A stretch of 64,000 nt of DNA, taken from JANMDR01 sp031409495. Its GTDB lineage: Bacteria > Pseudomonadota > Gammaproteobacteria > Burkholderiales > Usitatibacteraceae. Within the stretch, counting starts at the first letter, position 1. Each line of letters begins with the position of its first letter. The notes beneath the pieces are model-generated. The model was not told the DNA's origin, did no database searches, and worked only from the letters and a program-made list of their open reading frames with translations. The stretch spans positions 6,010-70,009 of the forward strand of contig JANNXI010000022.1 of assembly GCA_031409495.1 (NCBI GenBank), in the 5' to 3' direction. Position numbers and translations under genes: made by a program. Positions 17,438 through 26,376 of the stretch are shown here, one piece after another.

Positions 17438-18283
17438 ATGGCTAAATTTAACTTGCTGCACTGCCTTCCCCATCCGCGAATGCACGGGCTCAATGGTTAT
17501 AAAGAGGTGATTGACACAATCCAATGGGGTCTAACGCAGTTGGGGCACCAAGTGACGTACAGCCTCAACAGTTACGACGAATCGGCACTCAATATTATCT
17601 TTGGCGCACAGGTGCTACCGTTGGCATTTCTGGAACAACTGCCGCGTGATTCTGTGGTGTATAACTTCGAGCAATTGCGCGGCCGCGACGTGGCTGGCAT
17701 ACGACCTGAAGTGCATTACTGCGCCACGCATTTCCAAATTTGGGATTACAGCGAACCCAATCTTGCTATGTGGCGCACCTTGGGTGCGGCGGCGCCAAAG
17801 CTAGTGCCGGTGGGCTATGCGCCCATATTAACGCGTATTGCCAAACCCGCTCTGCAAGACATTGATGTGCTCATTTATGGCATGGGCGGCGATAAACGGC
17901 TAGATGTATTCAATCGCATATCGCGCACGGGCATGTCTGTGTTGTTTGCTTGCGGCTTTTATGGTGTTGCAAGGGATGAACTCATCGCGCGATCAAAAAT
18001 CGTACTCAACATTAATTTGTACAACGCTTCGCAAATTTTTGAAATCGTTCGCGTGTCCTATTTGTTTGCGAATAAAAAAGCCATAGTCGCTACCTTGGAT
18101 GACAACACTTATGTTGAGCCAGATATTCAGGCCGCGATTAAATTTACCACTGCTGAAAGCATTGCCCGCGATTGCTTAACACTCTCTCAAGATGATGCAG
18201 AGCGTAGCCGACTTGAACAGGCAGGCTATGGGCAATTTAGCCAACGCAGTATTATTCCAATATTGCGAGACGCCCTAAATTAG
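17438..18283 (+). CDS. Glycosyltransferase-like protein
   Basis: 281 residues. The C-terminal half has the pattern of GT4/CgeB-like transferases: DVLIYGMGGDKR, the SKIVLNINLYNASQIFEIVRVSYLFANKKAIVA block (acidic-x7-Glu region) and a final sequence on disabling and listing units. The N-terminal half is Rossmann-like (VIDTIQWGLTQLGHQVTYSL) but without a nameable donor site. Sugar donor and acceptor are unknown. It is co-transcribed with the SGNH hydrolase upstream. The final residues (RDALN) and the TAG stop are encoded by palindrome copy 5, so the repeat replaced or trimmed the original end. Confidence 0.68.
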   Translation: MAKFNLLHCLPHPRMHGLNGYKEVIDTIQWGLTQLGHQVTYSLNSYDESALNIIFGAQVLPLAFLEQLPRDSVVYNFEQLRGRDVAGIRPEVHYCATHFQIWDYSEPNLAMWRTLGAAAPKLVPVGYAPILTRIAKPALQDIDVLIYGMGGDKRLDVFNRISRTGMSVLFACGFYGVARDELIARSKIVLNINLYNASQIFEIVRVSYLFANKKAIVATLDDNTYVEPDIQAAIKFTTAESIARDCLTLSQDDAERSRLEQAGYGQFSQRSIIPILRDALN

Positions 18284-18300
18284 GGCATCTCCAGCTACAT
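18261..18300 (+). repeat. Dispersed palindrome copy 5
   Basis: Arms GAGACGCCCTAAAT and TTAGGGCATCTCCAG, with diverged outer ends. It overlaps the last codons and supplies the TAG stop of the glycosyltransferase-like gene, between convergent genes. Confidence 0.8.
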
Positions 18301-18350
18301 ACCGGGTAAATCAAGCTATCCAGATTAACAGCCTACTGACTGCTAATGCC

Positions 18351-20189
18351 TCAAGTACCAATGATCCCGCCGTCATTTTTACGAATCACAATCGTCGCCG
18401 ATCGCGGCTTCCCATCAACTGCGGTATTGGGCCAGCCTTTGGATGGATGCTGAACATTCACCCACGCGGTGCGCATGTCGGGTGCGAAGGTAAGGCCCGT
18501 GACTTCGCAACCTACTGGGCCAGTAAAAAAACGTTTAGATTCACCGGTTTTATGGTCAATCGCTAGTATGGCGTCGTTACCACGGAACGCTAACTGTGCC
18601 TCACTGGCTTCTGCGGTATCGGTGCACGCCCACAGCCTGCCGGCGTAATCGAAGTTGAGGGTATCGGGGTTAGTGAAGAGATCGCCCTTTAAGTCGCCGC
18701 GCAAATTAGCGTCCGTTTGCGTTGGGTCACCAGCACTTACAAATACGTCCCATTCAAATGTTTCGGCAGCCGCATCATTACCGGCTTCGCGCCAACGCAC
18801 GATATGGCCAAAGAGGTTGTTTTCACGCGGGTTGGCAGGTGCTGCACCAGGCAGGCCAGGCTTGCCGCGGTCACGATTGCCGGTGAAGGACGCATATACT
18901 TCGCGCGTTTGCGGGTGCACCACAATCCATTCGGGGCGGTCACATTTGGTCGCACCGACGACATCACCAGCGGCACGTGCAAAGGTAACAACATCGGCCT
19001 GTGAAGCAAAACCGGCTGCAGCGGTGAGGCCGTTTTTACCGTGTTCAAGTGCTATCCAGCGGCCATTACTTTTACCATCGACTGCGGCTTCAAAGCGCGC
19101 AACGTAAAGCGTGCCGTGGTCAAGCAAATCACGATTGGCTTTGCGATTGGTCGGGTTCCATTTATCGCGCGACACGAATTTGTACACGTATTCAAAGCGC
19201 GCATCGTCACCGGTGTAAATCACCACGCAGCCATCTTTGGCGATTGAATAATGTGCAGTTTCATGGAAGCAGCGCCCAATGGCCGTGCGCTTGGCGGGTA
19301 CCCATGTTGGATCGTAGGGATCAAGCTCAACGACCCAGCCCACTTTATTAAATTCATTTGGGTGCTTGGAGGTATCGTGCCGCACATCAAAATTTGGGTG
19401 CGGATACAAAACAGTTGAACGTAATTGGTAGCGCTTTTGCACCGCCGATAGCGCGCCGCCCTTGGTTGAAAAATAGTCGTGCACGTTTTCTTCGCACGTT
19501 AAATACGTGCCCCAAGGTGTTGTGCCCATGCCACAATTTGCCATCGTGCCCATAGCAGCAAAGCCGGTTGGGTCAAGCTCAGATTGCATCGAGGGCTGAC
19601 CAGCGGCGGGGCCGCCTAAACGAGCGGGCGTTAAGCCGTGCACGCGCCGCGCATAGTTAGACGGGCGAATAATTTTCCAGTCGCCGGCTTCGCGTTTTAC
19701 TTCAATGACCGACATGCCAACTGTAGCGTGCATTTTGCGCACTTTTTCGGCGGACATATTTTCCGCGCCATCGGCAAATAATTGCGCGCTACGCGGGTAT
19801 TCGTGGTTCATCACCAATAAGCCGTGATCCGAATTGTTAGAACCTTCTGGCAGAGGGAAAAACCACATGCCATCGTGCATCTGCCCCGCCTGCGTCATGG
19901 CTTCGTCAGCCGAATTAGCAGCATTAAATGCCCAGCCAGCCTGACCAGTTACGGCGTCTCCGTGCATAAAAAATGGCGTGGCCGAATAGCCTTCGGCGAC
20001 ATTAACCGTATCGGCGGTGGAAATTGGTACTGACTTAAATGTGAATGCGGCCGGCTCGCCATCTGCCTTGAATGCAGTAGCACAGCCACCCATTAACCCA
20101 CTTGCCATCATGGCGCTTGATGCTTGCAAAAACTGACGTCGCGACAGCGCGTGCGACACTAAAGTATTGAGACGATTGATACGCGCCAT
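18351..20189 (-). CDS. phoX: PhoX-family phosphatase, Tat-exported lipoprotein
   Basis: 612 residues from the ATG at 20187-20189, preceded by GGGAGTAA. The N-terminus has a twin-arginine signal (LSRRQFLQASS) followed by MGGC, a lipobox, so the protein is probably folded in the cytoplasm and then anchored in the envelope. The DUF839/PhoX body shows ANCGMGTTPWGTYLTCEEN, the conserved Cys/Glu metal-site segment, and the RCFHETAHYS and VYTGDDARFEYVYKF blocks. PhoX enzymes use calcium and iron to release phosphate from organic esters. No Pho box or phosphate-regulon gene is adjacent. It stands alone. Confidence 0.9.
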   Translation of the reverse strand: MARINRLNTLVSHALSRRQFLQASSAMMASGLMGGCATAFKADGEPAAFTFKSVPISTADTVNVAEGYSATPFFMHGDAVTGQAGWAFNAANSADEAMTQAGQMHDGMWFFPLPEGSNNSDHGLLVMNHEYPRSAQLFADGAENMSAEKVRKMHATVGMSVIEVKREAGDWKIIRPSNYARRVHGLTPARLGGPAAGQPSMQSELDPTGFAAMGTMANCGMGTTPWGTYLTCEENVHDYFSTKGGALSAVQKRYQLRSTVLYPHPNFDVRHDTSKHPNEFNKVGWVVELDPYDPTWVPAKRTAIGRCFHETAHYSIAKDGCVVIYTGDDARFEYVYKFVSRDKWNPTNRKANRDLLDHGTLYVARFEAAVDGKSNGRWIALEHGKNGLTAAAGFASQADVVTFARAAGDVVGATKCDRPEWIVVHPQTREVYASFTGNRDRGKPGLPGAAPANPRENNLFGHIVRWREAGNDAAAETFEWDVFVSAGDPTQTDANLRGDLKGDLFTNPDTLNFDYAGRLWACTDTAEASEAQLAFRGNDAILAIDHKTGESKRFFTGPVGCEVTGLTFAPDMRTAWVNVQHPSKGWPNTAVDGKPRSATIVIRKNDGGIIGT

Positions 20190-20323
20190 GTTTACTCCCA
20201 GCCAATTAGAACATCCGCTGTTGACACCATAGCCAACAGGGCAAGAATTTTCCACCGTTTAGCGATGGCGACGCGCCCATAGACTGCGCCGTTACAATCA
20301 ATAGCGTAAAAAAGTGATTAAAA

Positions 20324-20362
20324 ATGCCTGTAGAAGCCCTATTTACTGCTGTCTCTAGGCAT
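20324..20362 (+). repeat. Dispersed palindrome copy 6
   Basis: Ends ATGCCTGTAGAAGCCCT and CTGTCTCTAGGCAT, with the right inner arm diverged. It lies just after the diguanylate cyclase stop (minus strand), in the tail-to-head gap before phoX. Confidence 0.7.
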
Positions 20363-20376
20363 ATATTGCTCAATAA

Positions 20377-21666
20377 CTAAATTCTCGAGCTTCCTTTAAA
20401 CCCTTCCTCATACAGCTTCACACAATTTCTCCCTGCGTGCTTGGCTTCATAAAGCGCTAAGTCGGCGCGCTTTAAAAGCGCTTCGGCGTCCAACCCGTGA
20501 CTTGGAAAAATGCTCACGCCAACACTGGTGGTAATGCGCGCAGTATAGCTGCCTGCGCTTGAGGGCAGCGGATATTCAACGGCAAGGGCAGCAACCAGTT
20601 TGTTACCCACACGCACCGCTAAGTCTTCAATTATTTTGGTATTCGGTTCAGTGCGCGAGCGTTGGGCGGGCCGGGTGTTTTGGGTAAACTGGGTGACTTG
20701 CGTAGTCAGGCTGGCGCCATCGATAACGACTAAAAATTCATCACCGCCTAAGCGCGCGATGAAATCATGGTGGCGCAGCGTTTCTACTAAGCGTTGTGAA
20801 ACTGCACAGAGCAGTTTATCGCCGACATCATGCCCAGCGGTATCGTTCACATTCTTAAAGCCATCCAAATCCAGCAGCAGCACCGCAAAGGTAGTGTCGG
20901 TGGCCGGTGCGATGGCGCCCACCGGATGGATGAGATCCGTTATTTTTGAAAGCACCGCGGCACGATTAAACAACCCGGTGAGGGCATCATGCGACGCTTG
21001 ATGGGCTAAGCGAGCTTGGGTTTCGCGCTGTGCCGCACTCAATCGTCTGAGGGTACCGTACAAAAAAATAAGCAGCAAAATAGCCGATGTTGCCAAGGCC
21101 AGTAGCGCCTTGCGCACATTGGTGCCGATTTTTTCTTGGGCAGTTTGTAGCGCATCGAACTCCCGTTGCATGGCTTCGAGCGTGCGTTGAATATTGTTTT
21201 GAACGCGCTGCTGGTAAACATCATCGGCATGACGCACTACTTGCTTTTTCGCAGCTTCAAAACCGTCGTTTCGCCGCGTCGCCACCGTTAGGCTCTCTTG
21301 TTTAATTAGTCCACCAACCGCTACTTCTAGCTCCTCAAATTTTTTAGCCAACACCGGAAATGTCGCTGATTTAGCGCGCAAATTGAGAAGCTCAGTTTGT
21401 AGTTCAACAATACCGCGTTGCAAGGGAACTAACTCTTGATCAGCGCCCGTTATAACATACGCTTGCATACTGGTATCGATGACGGCTGCTTGAAAGCGAA
21501 TGGCCTCAAGACTTGAGGTAACGCGGTGTGCATCCAATATTTGCACATTACCGTCTATTAAATTCTCAGTCGCACGAATCGCCACCAACGAAGTTCCCGC
21601 TAACGCAACAGCCGTTAACACAATGCCCGCCAAGGCGATGTTTTCTATGGTGGCGCGTAGCTCCAT
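20377..21666 (-). CDS. Membrane diguanylate cyclase with CHASE3-like sensor
   Basis: 429 residues. A first membrane segment (residues ~8-28) is followed by a helical periplasmic sensor of about 150 residues (CHASE3-like, with the RFQAAVIDTSMQAYVITG pattern). A second membrane segment (~195-212) and a GGDEF domain follow, with the signature RLGGDEF near residue 305. RHHD five residues before GGDEF is an intact inhibitory I-site. It should make cyclic di-GMP, with product feedback. It begins 37 bases after the hemL stop on the same strand and may be the last gene of a thiD-thiE-hemL-dgc operon. Confidence 0.92.
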   Translation of the reverse strand: MELRATIENIALAGIVLTAVALAGTSLVAIRATENLIDGNVQILDAHRVTSSLEAIRFQAAVIDTSMQAYVITGADQELVPLQRGIVELQTELLNLRAKSATFPVLAKKFEELEVAVGGLIKQESLTVATRRNDGFEAAKKQVVRHADDVYQQRVQNNIQRTLEAMQREFDALQTAQEKIGTNVRKALLALATSAILLLIFLYGTLRRLSAAQRETQARLAHQASHDALTGLFNRAAVLSKITDLIHPVGAIAPATDTTFAVLLLDLDGFKNVNDTAGHDVGDKLLCAVSQRLVETLRHHDFIARLGGDEFLVVIDGASLTTQVTQFTQNTRPAQRSRTEPNTKIIEDLAVRVGNKLVAALAVEYPLPSSAGSYTARITTSVGVSIFPSHGLDAEALLKRADLALYEAKHAGRNCVKLYEEGFKGSSRI

Positions 21667-21703
21667 GCGCGGTAAAAGATCCTTTTATTTTCTTGCTAAA
21701 CAG

Positions 21704-22999
21704 CTATTTTATTTCAGCAAACGCCTCTCTGGCCATCGCAACTGTGTGATCAATATCGGCCTGCGTGTGTGCCGCCGATACAAAGCCTGCTTCAAACGCG
21801 GATGGTGCTAAATATATACCCCGTCTGAGCATGGCGTGAAAAAATAAATTAAATTTATCTTTATCCGATTCCATTACCTGGGCAAAACTGCTCGGTGGGG
21901 ATGCGCGAAAAAATAGGCCGAACATGCCGCCCTCGCTGGCACCAGAAAATGCAAGGCCTGCATCCGCAGCAGCTTGGCTTAAACCGGCTACCAGCGCTTG
22001 AGTGGTATGACCCAACGCTTCAAAAAAACCTGGCTTGCTCACGAGTTCAAGCGTGGCCAATCCCGCTGTAACGGCCACCGGATTGCCTGATAGTGTTCCC
22101 GCTTGGTACACAGCACCCAGTGGCGCTAAATGCGCCATCACATCACGCCGCCCACCGAAAGCACCCATGGGCATACCGCCGCCAATCACTTTACCGAGCG
22201 TGGTTAAATCAGGCTTAACGCCGGTTAAACCTTGAACACCCTGTAAACCAACCCGAAAGCCGGTCATTACTTCGTCAAAAATTAAAACAACGCCATGCTG
22301 AGTACATAGCGCACGTAGTTTTTTGAGATAGCTCGCCGCAGGGACTACAAAATTCATGTTTCCGGCGATCGGCTCAATAATCACGGCAGCAAGCTCATCG
22401 CCAATTTTTTCGAAGGCAGCTACCAATTCAGCCTCGTCATTGAACGACAGCACAATGGTGTGCGCCGCCACTTCAGCGGGAACGCCCGCTGAGCTCGGGT
22501 TACCGAAGGTTAGGGCGCCGGAACCGGCCTTAACCAGCAAGGCGTCGCCGTGGCCGTGGTAGCAACCTTCAAACTTTACAATTTTACTGCGACCGGTAGC
22601 GCCGCGCGCCAAGCGTATGGCGCTCATCGTCGCTTCAGTGCCGGAGCTTACTAAACGCACTTGCTCAATAGCTGGCATTAGCGTGCAGATGCGTTCAGCA
22701 ATTTGGGCTTCCAGCGCAGTTGGCGCGCCAAAACTCATGCCTAACGCTGCGCGTTCTTGTACCGCCTTGACTACAGTGGGATGGGCGTGACCCAATATTG
22801 CTGGCCCCCACGAGCCGACGTAGTCAATAAATTTATTACCATCGACATCCCAAAGATAGGCGCCTTCACCGCGCTCAAAAAATATCGGCGTGCCTCCCAC
22901 CGCCCGAAAGGCGCGCACGGGCGAATTAACACCGCCGGGAATAAACTGCTGGGATGTGGCAAATAATTTTTCACTTTTACTAAACATGGCTTGACTCAA
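21704..22999 (-). CDS. hemL: Glutamate-1-semialdehyde 2,1-aminomutase
   Basis: PLP enzyme that converts glutamate-1-semialdehyde to 5-aminolevulinate, the substrate of HemB at 3.0-4.1 kb. 431 residues. The cofactor-binding Lys is in TLGKVIGGGMPMGAFGG (near residue 270). GGVNSPVRAF, the substrate region at the N-terminus, and the SSGTEATMSAIRLARG block are intact. It follows thiE by 18 bases on the same strand. The thiD-thiE-hemL order is frequent in beta- and gammaproteobacteria. Confidence 0.97.
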   Translation of the reverse strand: MSQAMFSKSEKLFATSQQFIPGGVNSPVRAFRAVGGTPIFFERGEGAYLWDVDGNKFIDYVGSWGPAILGHAHPTVVKAVQERAALGMSFGAPTALEAQIAERICTLMPAIEQVRLVSSGTEATMSAIRLARGATGRSKIVKFEGCYHGHGDALLVKAGSGALTFGNPSSAGVPAEVAAHTIVLSFNDEAELVAAFEKIGDELAAVIIEPIAGNMNFVVPAASYLKKLRALCTQHGVVLIFDEVMTGFRVGLQGVQGLTGVKPDLTTLGKVIGGGMPMGAFGGRRDVMAHLAPLGAVYQAGTLSGNPVAVTAGLATLELVSKPGFFEALGHTTQALVAGLSQAAADAGLAFSGASEGGMFGLFFRASPPSSFAQVMESDKDKFNLFFHAMLRRGIYLAPSAFEAGFVSAAHTQADIDHTVAMAREAFAEIK

Positions 23000-23017
23000 T
23001 ATTAAAAAAATAAAATG

Positions 23018-23695
23018 TTAAAAAAGGTTGGAAAAAGCCCTGGCACGGGCCTCTACGTCGGGTGCTGAAAATAAATCGCTAATGACAGCAATCGCATCTA
23101 CGCCAGCGTCAATAAGCAAAGGTGCATTGGCTAAGGTGATACCGCCAATGGCAACGATGGGTAGCGCAAATTCTGCGCGGGCGGCAATAAATACACTCAA
23201 ATCGGCATGGGGGGCAGCCGGCTTAACGATAGACGTAAACGCCGCTCCAAACGCCAAATAATTAGCGCCTGCAGCAACTAGCGCACGTGCTCGCGCGAGA
23301 TCGTTGTAGCAAGAAACGCCAATAATGCCTTGGGGCAACGCGGCACGGGCGGTGGAGAGGGCTCCATCGTCACGCCCCAAATGACAAGCAGCGGCACCGA
23401 TTTGTGCAGCAAAAGCGGCAGAATCGTTGATAACGAGGAGGGCTTCGGCCTGCCAACATAACGCTTGTATCGCTAAGGCTTGATGCATAACTTGCGCCGC
23501 CGGTAGATTTTTGTGCCGGTATTGCAGCAGGCGTACGTCGCCGTTTAAGGCTTGCTCGACTACGCTGAGTAACGCAGCGTCATTAGCCATTTCTGGGGTT
23601 ACCGCGTAGAGGCCCTGAATACGGGCTTCTTCGGAAGTGCTTAAGTTTGCTACTGGTGCGCTGAATGGCCCGCTTACTGAGTCGATTGTGGTCAC
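23018..23695 (-). CDS. thiE: Thiamine-phosphate synthase
   Basis: Joins HMP pyrophosphate and the thiazole phosphate to make thiamine phosphate. 225 residues. TIM-barrel motifs visible: LLQYRHKN (pyrophosphate and pyrimidine binding), LVINDSAAFAA, CHLGRDDG and AIGGITLANA near the C-terminus. The start is a GTG at 23693-23695, one base after the thiD stop, so translation is probably coupled. The N-terminal ~25 residues before LYAVTPE are an extension without clear function. Member of the thiD-thiE-hemL operon. Confidence 0.94.
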   Translation of the reverse strand: MTTIDSVSGPFSAPVANLSTSEEARIQGLYAVTPEMANDAALLSVVEQALNGDVRLLQYRHKNLPAAQVMHQALAIQALCWQAEALLVINDSAAFAAQIGAAACHLGRDDGALSTARAALPQGIIGVSCYNDLARARALVAAGANYLAFGAAFTSIVKPAAPHADLSVFIAARAEFALPIVAIGGITLANAPLLIDAGVDAIAVISDLFSAPDVEARARAFSNLF

Positions 23696-23696
23696 C

Positions 23697-24602
23697 TTAT
23701 GCCGACCCGACTAAGCCGCTATCGGTGGCGATTTCGGCTTTTTCTTCACCGTCATCATCACCGATTTCATCACGCGCCCAAAATAAGCGGTCTGGCACAA
23801 ACTGCGCCATGCCTGGGCGATATCCGGCGCGCAGTGTTTGCCAGGTATATTCTTGCGCCTCGAGCACGGCATCCGGAATGTCCAAGCCTCTGGCCATCGT
23901 CGCGGCAACAGCGGACGCCAACGTGCAGCCGGAGCCGTGATAGCTGTGGGGCAGGCGCCTCCACGTATCAGCACGCATCCGACCACCAATACCATATAGG
24001 CTGTTTATGACGTCGAAGGTGCTTTCGTGGGTGCCGGTGACAAGCGCATATTCGCAGCCTAGATCAATTAGTCGTTTGGCCAAAATCTCCATATGTATTG
24101 CGGCAATATCATCGTCATCTTCGTCGGCAAGACGCCGAAGTTCTGGCGTATTAGGCGTAATGATGGTGCATTGGGGAATAATCATATCGCGCATGGCCGC
24201 AATCATGTCTTCAGAACTAAACTCATCGCCGCGCGCGCTGGCTAACACCGGATCGAACACGAGCGGTATGTTGGGATAGTCAGCAACAATTTCAGCAATG
24301 ACTTGCAAATTTTCAACGCTACCCATTACGCCCAGTTTAAAGGCTGCCACGGGCACGTCTTCTAAAATGCAACGCGCTTGGTCGGCCACCCATTCAGCAT
24401 CAAAGCAGTGAATCGCTTCAACACCTGCAGTATCTTGCACGGTGATTGCAGTAATGACCGAAAGCGGATGACAACCCATGCTCGAGAGGGTCAATAAATC
24501 GGCCTGCATACCCGCGCCACCGGATGGGTCGGTGGCTGAAAATGTCAGAACAGCCGGAAGCGCCAACTTATTTTGTTTATTTCGGAATGCAAATTCAGAC
24601 AT
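23697..24602 (-). CDS. thiD: Hydroxymethylpyrimidine/phosphomethylpyrimidine kinase
   Basis: Ribokinase-fold kinase that phosphorylates HMP twice to give HMP pyrophosphate, the ThiE substrate. 301 residues. Motifs: TFSATDPSGGAGMQADL (substrate loop), DPVLASARG, and GSGCTLASAVAA (anion hole and catalytic Asp/Cys region). The C-terminal ~30 residues (GDDDGEEKAE and on) are an acidic tail beyond the usual domain. I see no TPP riboswitch in the 266 bases upstream. First gene of the operon, divergent from rubredoxin. Confidence 0.95.
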   Translation of the reverse strand: MSEFAFRNKQNKLALPAVLTFSATDPSGGAGMQADLLTLSSMGCHPLSVITAITVQDTAGVEAIHCFDAEWVADQARCILEDVPVAAFKLGVMGSVENLQVIAEIVADYPNIPLVFDPVLASARGDEFSSEDMIAAMRDMIIPQCTIITPNTPELRRLADEDDDDIAAIHMEILAKRLIDLGCEYALVTGTHESTFDVINSLYGIGGRMRADTWRRLPHSYHGSGCTLASAVAATMARGLDIPDAVLEAQEYTWQTLRAGYRPGMAQFVPDRLFWARDEIGDDDGEEKAEIATDSGLVGSA

Positions 24603-24868
24603 ATTTGGACGTTAAAATCAGGTAACAAATTTCACGGTGCGTAGCACAGCGCGTGGAAATGAAGACTGCATTAAGGTTGGTAGGAAGTGCTTTGAAATCA
24701 CAATTTTGTGGTTAGCGCTTTGTAAACTTAGCGTTGTTTAGTTTGGCTAAAACTTCAGTATCATATTAGTACTAATGGCTGAGCTTCGCAGGATGCCATG
24801 GTACACCACCATAAGTGCAGCAATCTTGCGAGATAACAAGTACGCGATTAACTTTTTAGGGAAATTGG

Positions 24869-25069
24869 ATGAATCAGCAAGCAAGTGTCGCCGCACCGGA
24901 ATCAATGAAAGCCTATATGTGTTTGGTCTGCGGGCTAATTTATGAAGAAGAAGCAGGTTGGCCGGAAGATGGCATTGCCGCAGGAACGCGCTGGCAAGAT
25001 GTGCCATTGGGCTGGTGCTGCCCGGAATGCGGTGCACGAAAGGAAGATTTCGAGATGGTAGAAATTTAA
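24869..25069 (+). CDS. Rubredoxin
   Basis: 66 residues with two iron-binding pairs, CLVCG (residues 18-22) and CPECG (51-55), typical of the one-iron Fe(SCys)4 centre. It has a short N-terminal extension of about 12 residues. Electron carrier in the cytoplasm; its partner is unknown here. AGGGAAATTGG precedes the ATG. Rubredoxin next to pilG is a conserved pairing in many betaproteobacteria, so it may share a promoter with the pilus chemosensory genes, although 321 bases separate them here. Confidence 0.96.
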   Translation: MNQQASVAAPESMKAYMCLVCGLIYEEEAGWPEDGIAAGTRWQDVPLGWCCPECGARKEDFEMVEI

Positions 25070-25390
25070 ACAAAAAGCGGCGAGGCGCATTTTGTGCGCA
25101 AATTTGTTCATGAAATACATTAGCTTTTAACTGTAAATCGTTGAGTTTTTGGCAAAGTTAGATTGAAATTCATGCTTTGCGCTTGTTGAACGCAGTAAAA
25201 AGCGGTAATCTTCTATGACCTTGTGGATAAAGTCATACTGCAATGCAGCAATGCAGCAATGCAGCAATGCAGCAATGCAGCACTCAAGCAACTCAGATTC
25301 ACCAAATAGAAAAATAGTAAAACTACAACGAGGTTCGAATAGAGATCGCAATAGCGATCGCGCTACCGAGCCCATGGAGGTTTCTCAGCT
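25070..25390 (+). other. Intergenic region upstream of pilG
   Basis: 321 bases with no gene. It contains the octamer repeat tract at 25241-25280, a small GCGATCGC palindrome at about 25355, and GGAGG (25376-25380) as the pilG ribosome binding site. The pilG promoter is expected here. Confidence 0.6.
25241..25280 (+). repeat. Octanucleotide tandem repeat, five units
   Basis: Five perfect tandem copies of CAATGCAG (40 bases), followed by the related CACTCAAG. It lies 110 bases upstream of the pilG start, in non-coding DNA. Tracts like this change length by strand slippage and can alter promoter spacing or binding sites. Confidence 0.95.
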
Positions 25391-25786
25391 GTGTCCAAGA
25401 GTTTGACAGGTATTCGCGTCATGGTAATTGACGATAGCAACACAATCCGTCGCAGCGCAGAGATTTTTCTGATGCAAGCCGGCTGCCAAGTTATTTTGGC
25501 CGAGAACGGATTTGACGCGCTCGCAAAAATTGCAGATCATCAGCCAGACTTGATTTTTGTTGACATTATGATGCCGCGTCTCGATGGCTACCAAACCTGC
25601 TCACTAATTAAAAAAAACGGGAAGTTTGGGGTCATTCCTGTAATTATGTTGTCTAGCAAAGATAGTTTATTTGATCGCGCCAGAGGCCGCATGGTGGGCT
25701 CAGACTTCTATTTGACCAAGCCGTTTTCGAAAGACAGTCTACTTCGTGCAGTTGAAGACCATATTGGCAACAAAGCCACGCCGTAG
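25391..25786 (+). CDS. pilG: Response regulator PilG
   Basis: 131-residue single-domain receiver. VIDDSNTIRR carries the acidic pocket, DIMMPRLDG the phosphorylated Asp (about residue 58), MLSSKD the Thr/Ser position and TKPF the conserved Lys. GTG start at 25391 with GGAGG ten bases upstream. In the Pil-Chp system ChpA phosphorylates PilG, which promotes pilus extension and cAMP signalling. First gene of the pilG-pilH-pilI-pilJ-chpA operon, following the octamer repeat tract. Confidence 0.95.
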   Translation: MSKSLTGIRVMVIDDSNTIRRSAEIFLMQAGCQVILAENGFDALAKIADHQPDLIFVDIMMPRLDGYQTCSLIKKNGKFGVIPVIMLSSKDSLFDRARGRMVGSDFYLTKPFSKDSLLRAVEDHIGNKATP

Positions 25787-25956
25787 AACCACACAAAACC
25801 CACCGCTTGACAACAATTAACATGTTGTTGGCCCCAGATTAGGTAAGTTATTCTATCTAGGCACGCATCAACCGTTTTTAGCACTTCGTTTCTGCTTTAA
25901 CCTTGTTTACCAACCGTCGTTTTTGCAGCAACATCCTCTGAGCTAGGAAATACAAT

Positions 25957-26322
25957 ATGCCAATCAAGAAAATTTTAATTGTTGATGATTCCCCAACTGA
26001 ACGCGCCTTCTTGGAAAGCACGCTTACGAAAGCGGGCTATACCGTCACCTTCGCAGTAAGCGGTGAAGAGGGTGTGGAAAAAGCGAAAGCCGATATTCCT
26101 GACCTCATTTTAATGGATGTCGTTATGCCAGGCTTAAATGGTTTTCAGGCAACGCGCGCTATCACCCGCGAAGAAACCACCAAAAACGTGCCGGTCTTTA
26201 TCTGTACTACTAAAGATCAAGAAACCGACAAAATTTGGGGTATGCGTCAGGGCGCAAAAGACTATTTAGTCAAGCCGGTAAATGCGGCTGAGTTGCTCAC
26301 TAAAATTAAGGCACTCGGCTAG
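25957..26322 (+). CDS. pilH: Response regulator PilH
   Basis: 121-residue single-domain receiver. Motifs: LIVDDSPTERAF, MDVVMPGLNGF (phosphorylated Asp near residue 52) and VKPVNAAE. In Pseudomonas, PilH counteracts PilG and acts as a phosphate sink for pilus retraction control. 170 bases separate it from pilG, more than within the rest of the operon; a secondary promoter is possible. Confidence 0.95.
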   Translation: MPIKKILIVDDSPTERAFLESTLTKAGYTVTFAVSGEEGVEKAKADIPDLILMDVVMPGLNGFQATRAITREETTKNVPVFICTTKDQETDKIWGMRQGAKDYLVKPVNAAELLTKIKALG

Positions 26323-26376
26323 TTCTGCGCGGCTATTTAACTTTTCTGTCCAACCTAACCAAATTCGGCAAACAAT

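Noticed and set aside
24603..24868. Possible TPP riboswitch upstream of thiD
   Set aside because: I could not find the conserved CUGAGA / ACCUG core on the minus strand in the 266-base gap.
25215..25406. Open frame running through the octamer repeat tract
   Set aside because: The repeats translate to a low-complexity peptide and the frame overlaps the pilG start out of phase; an artefact of the repeat.
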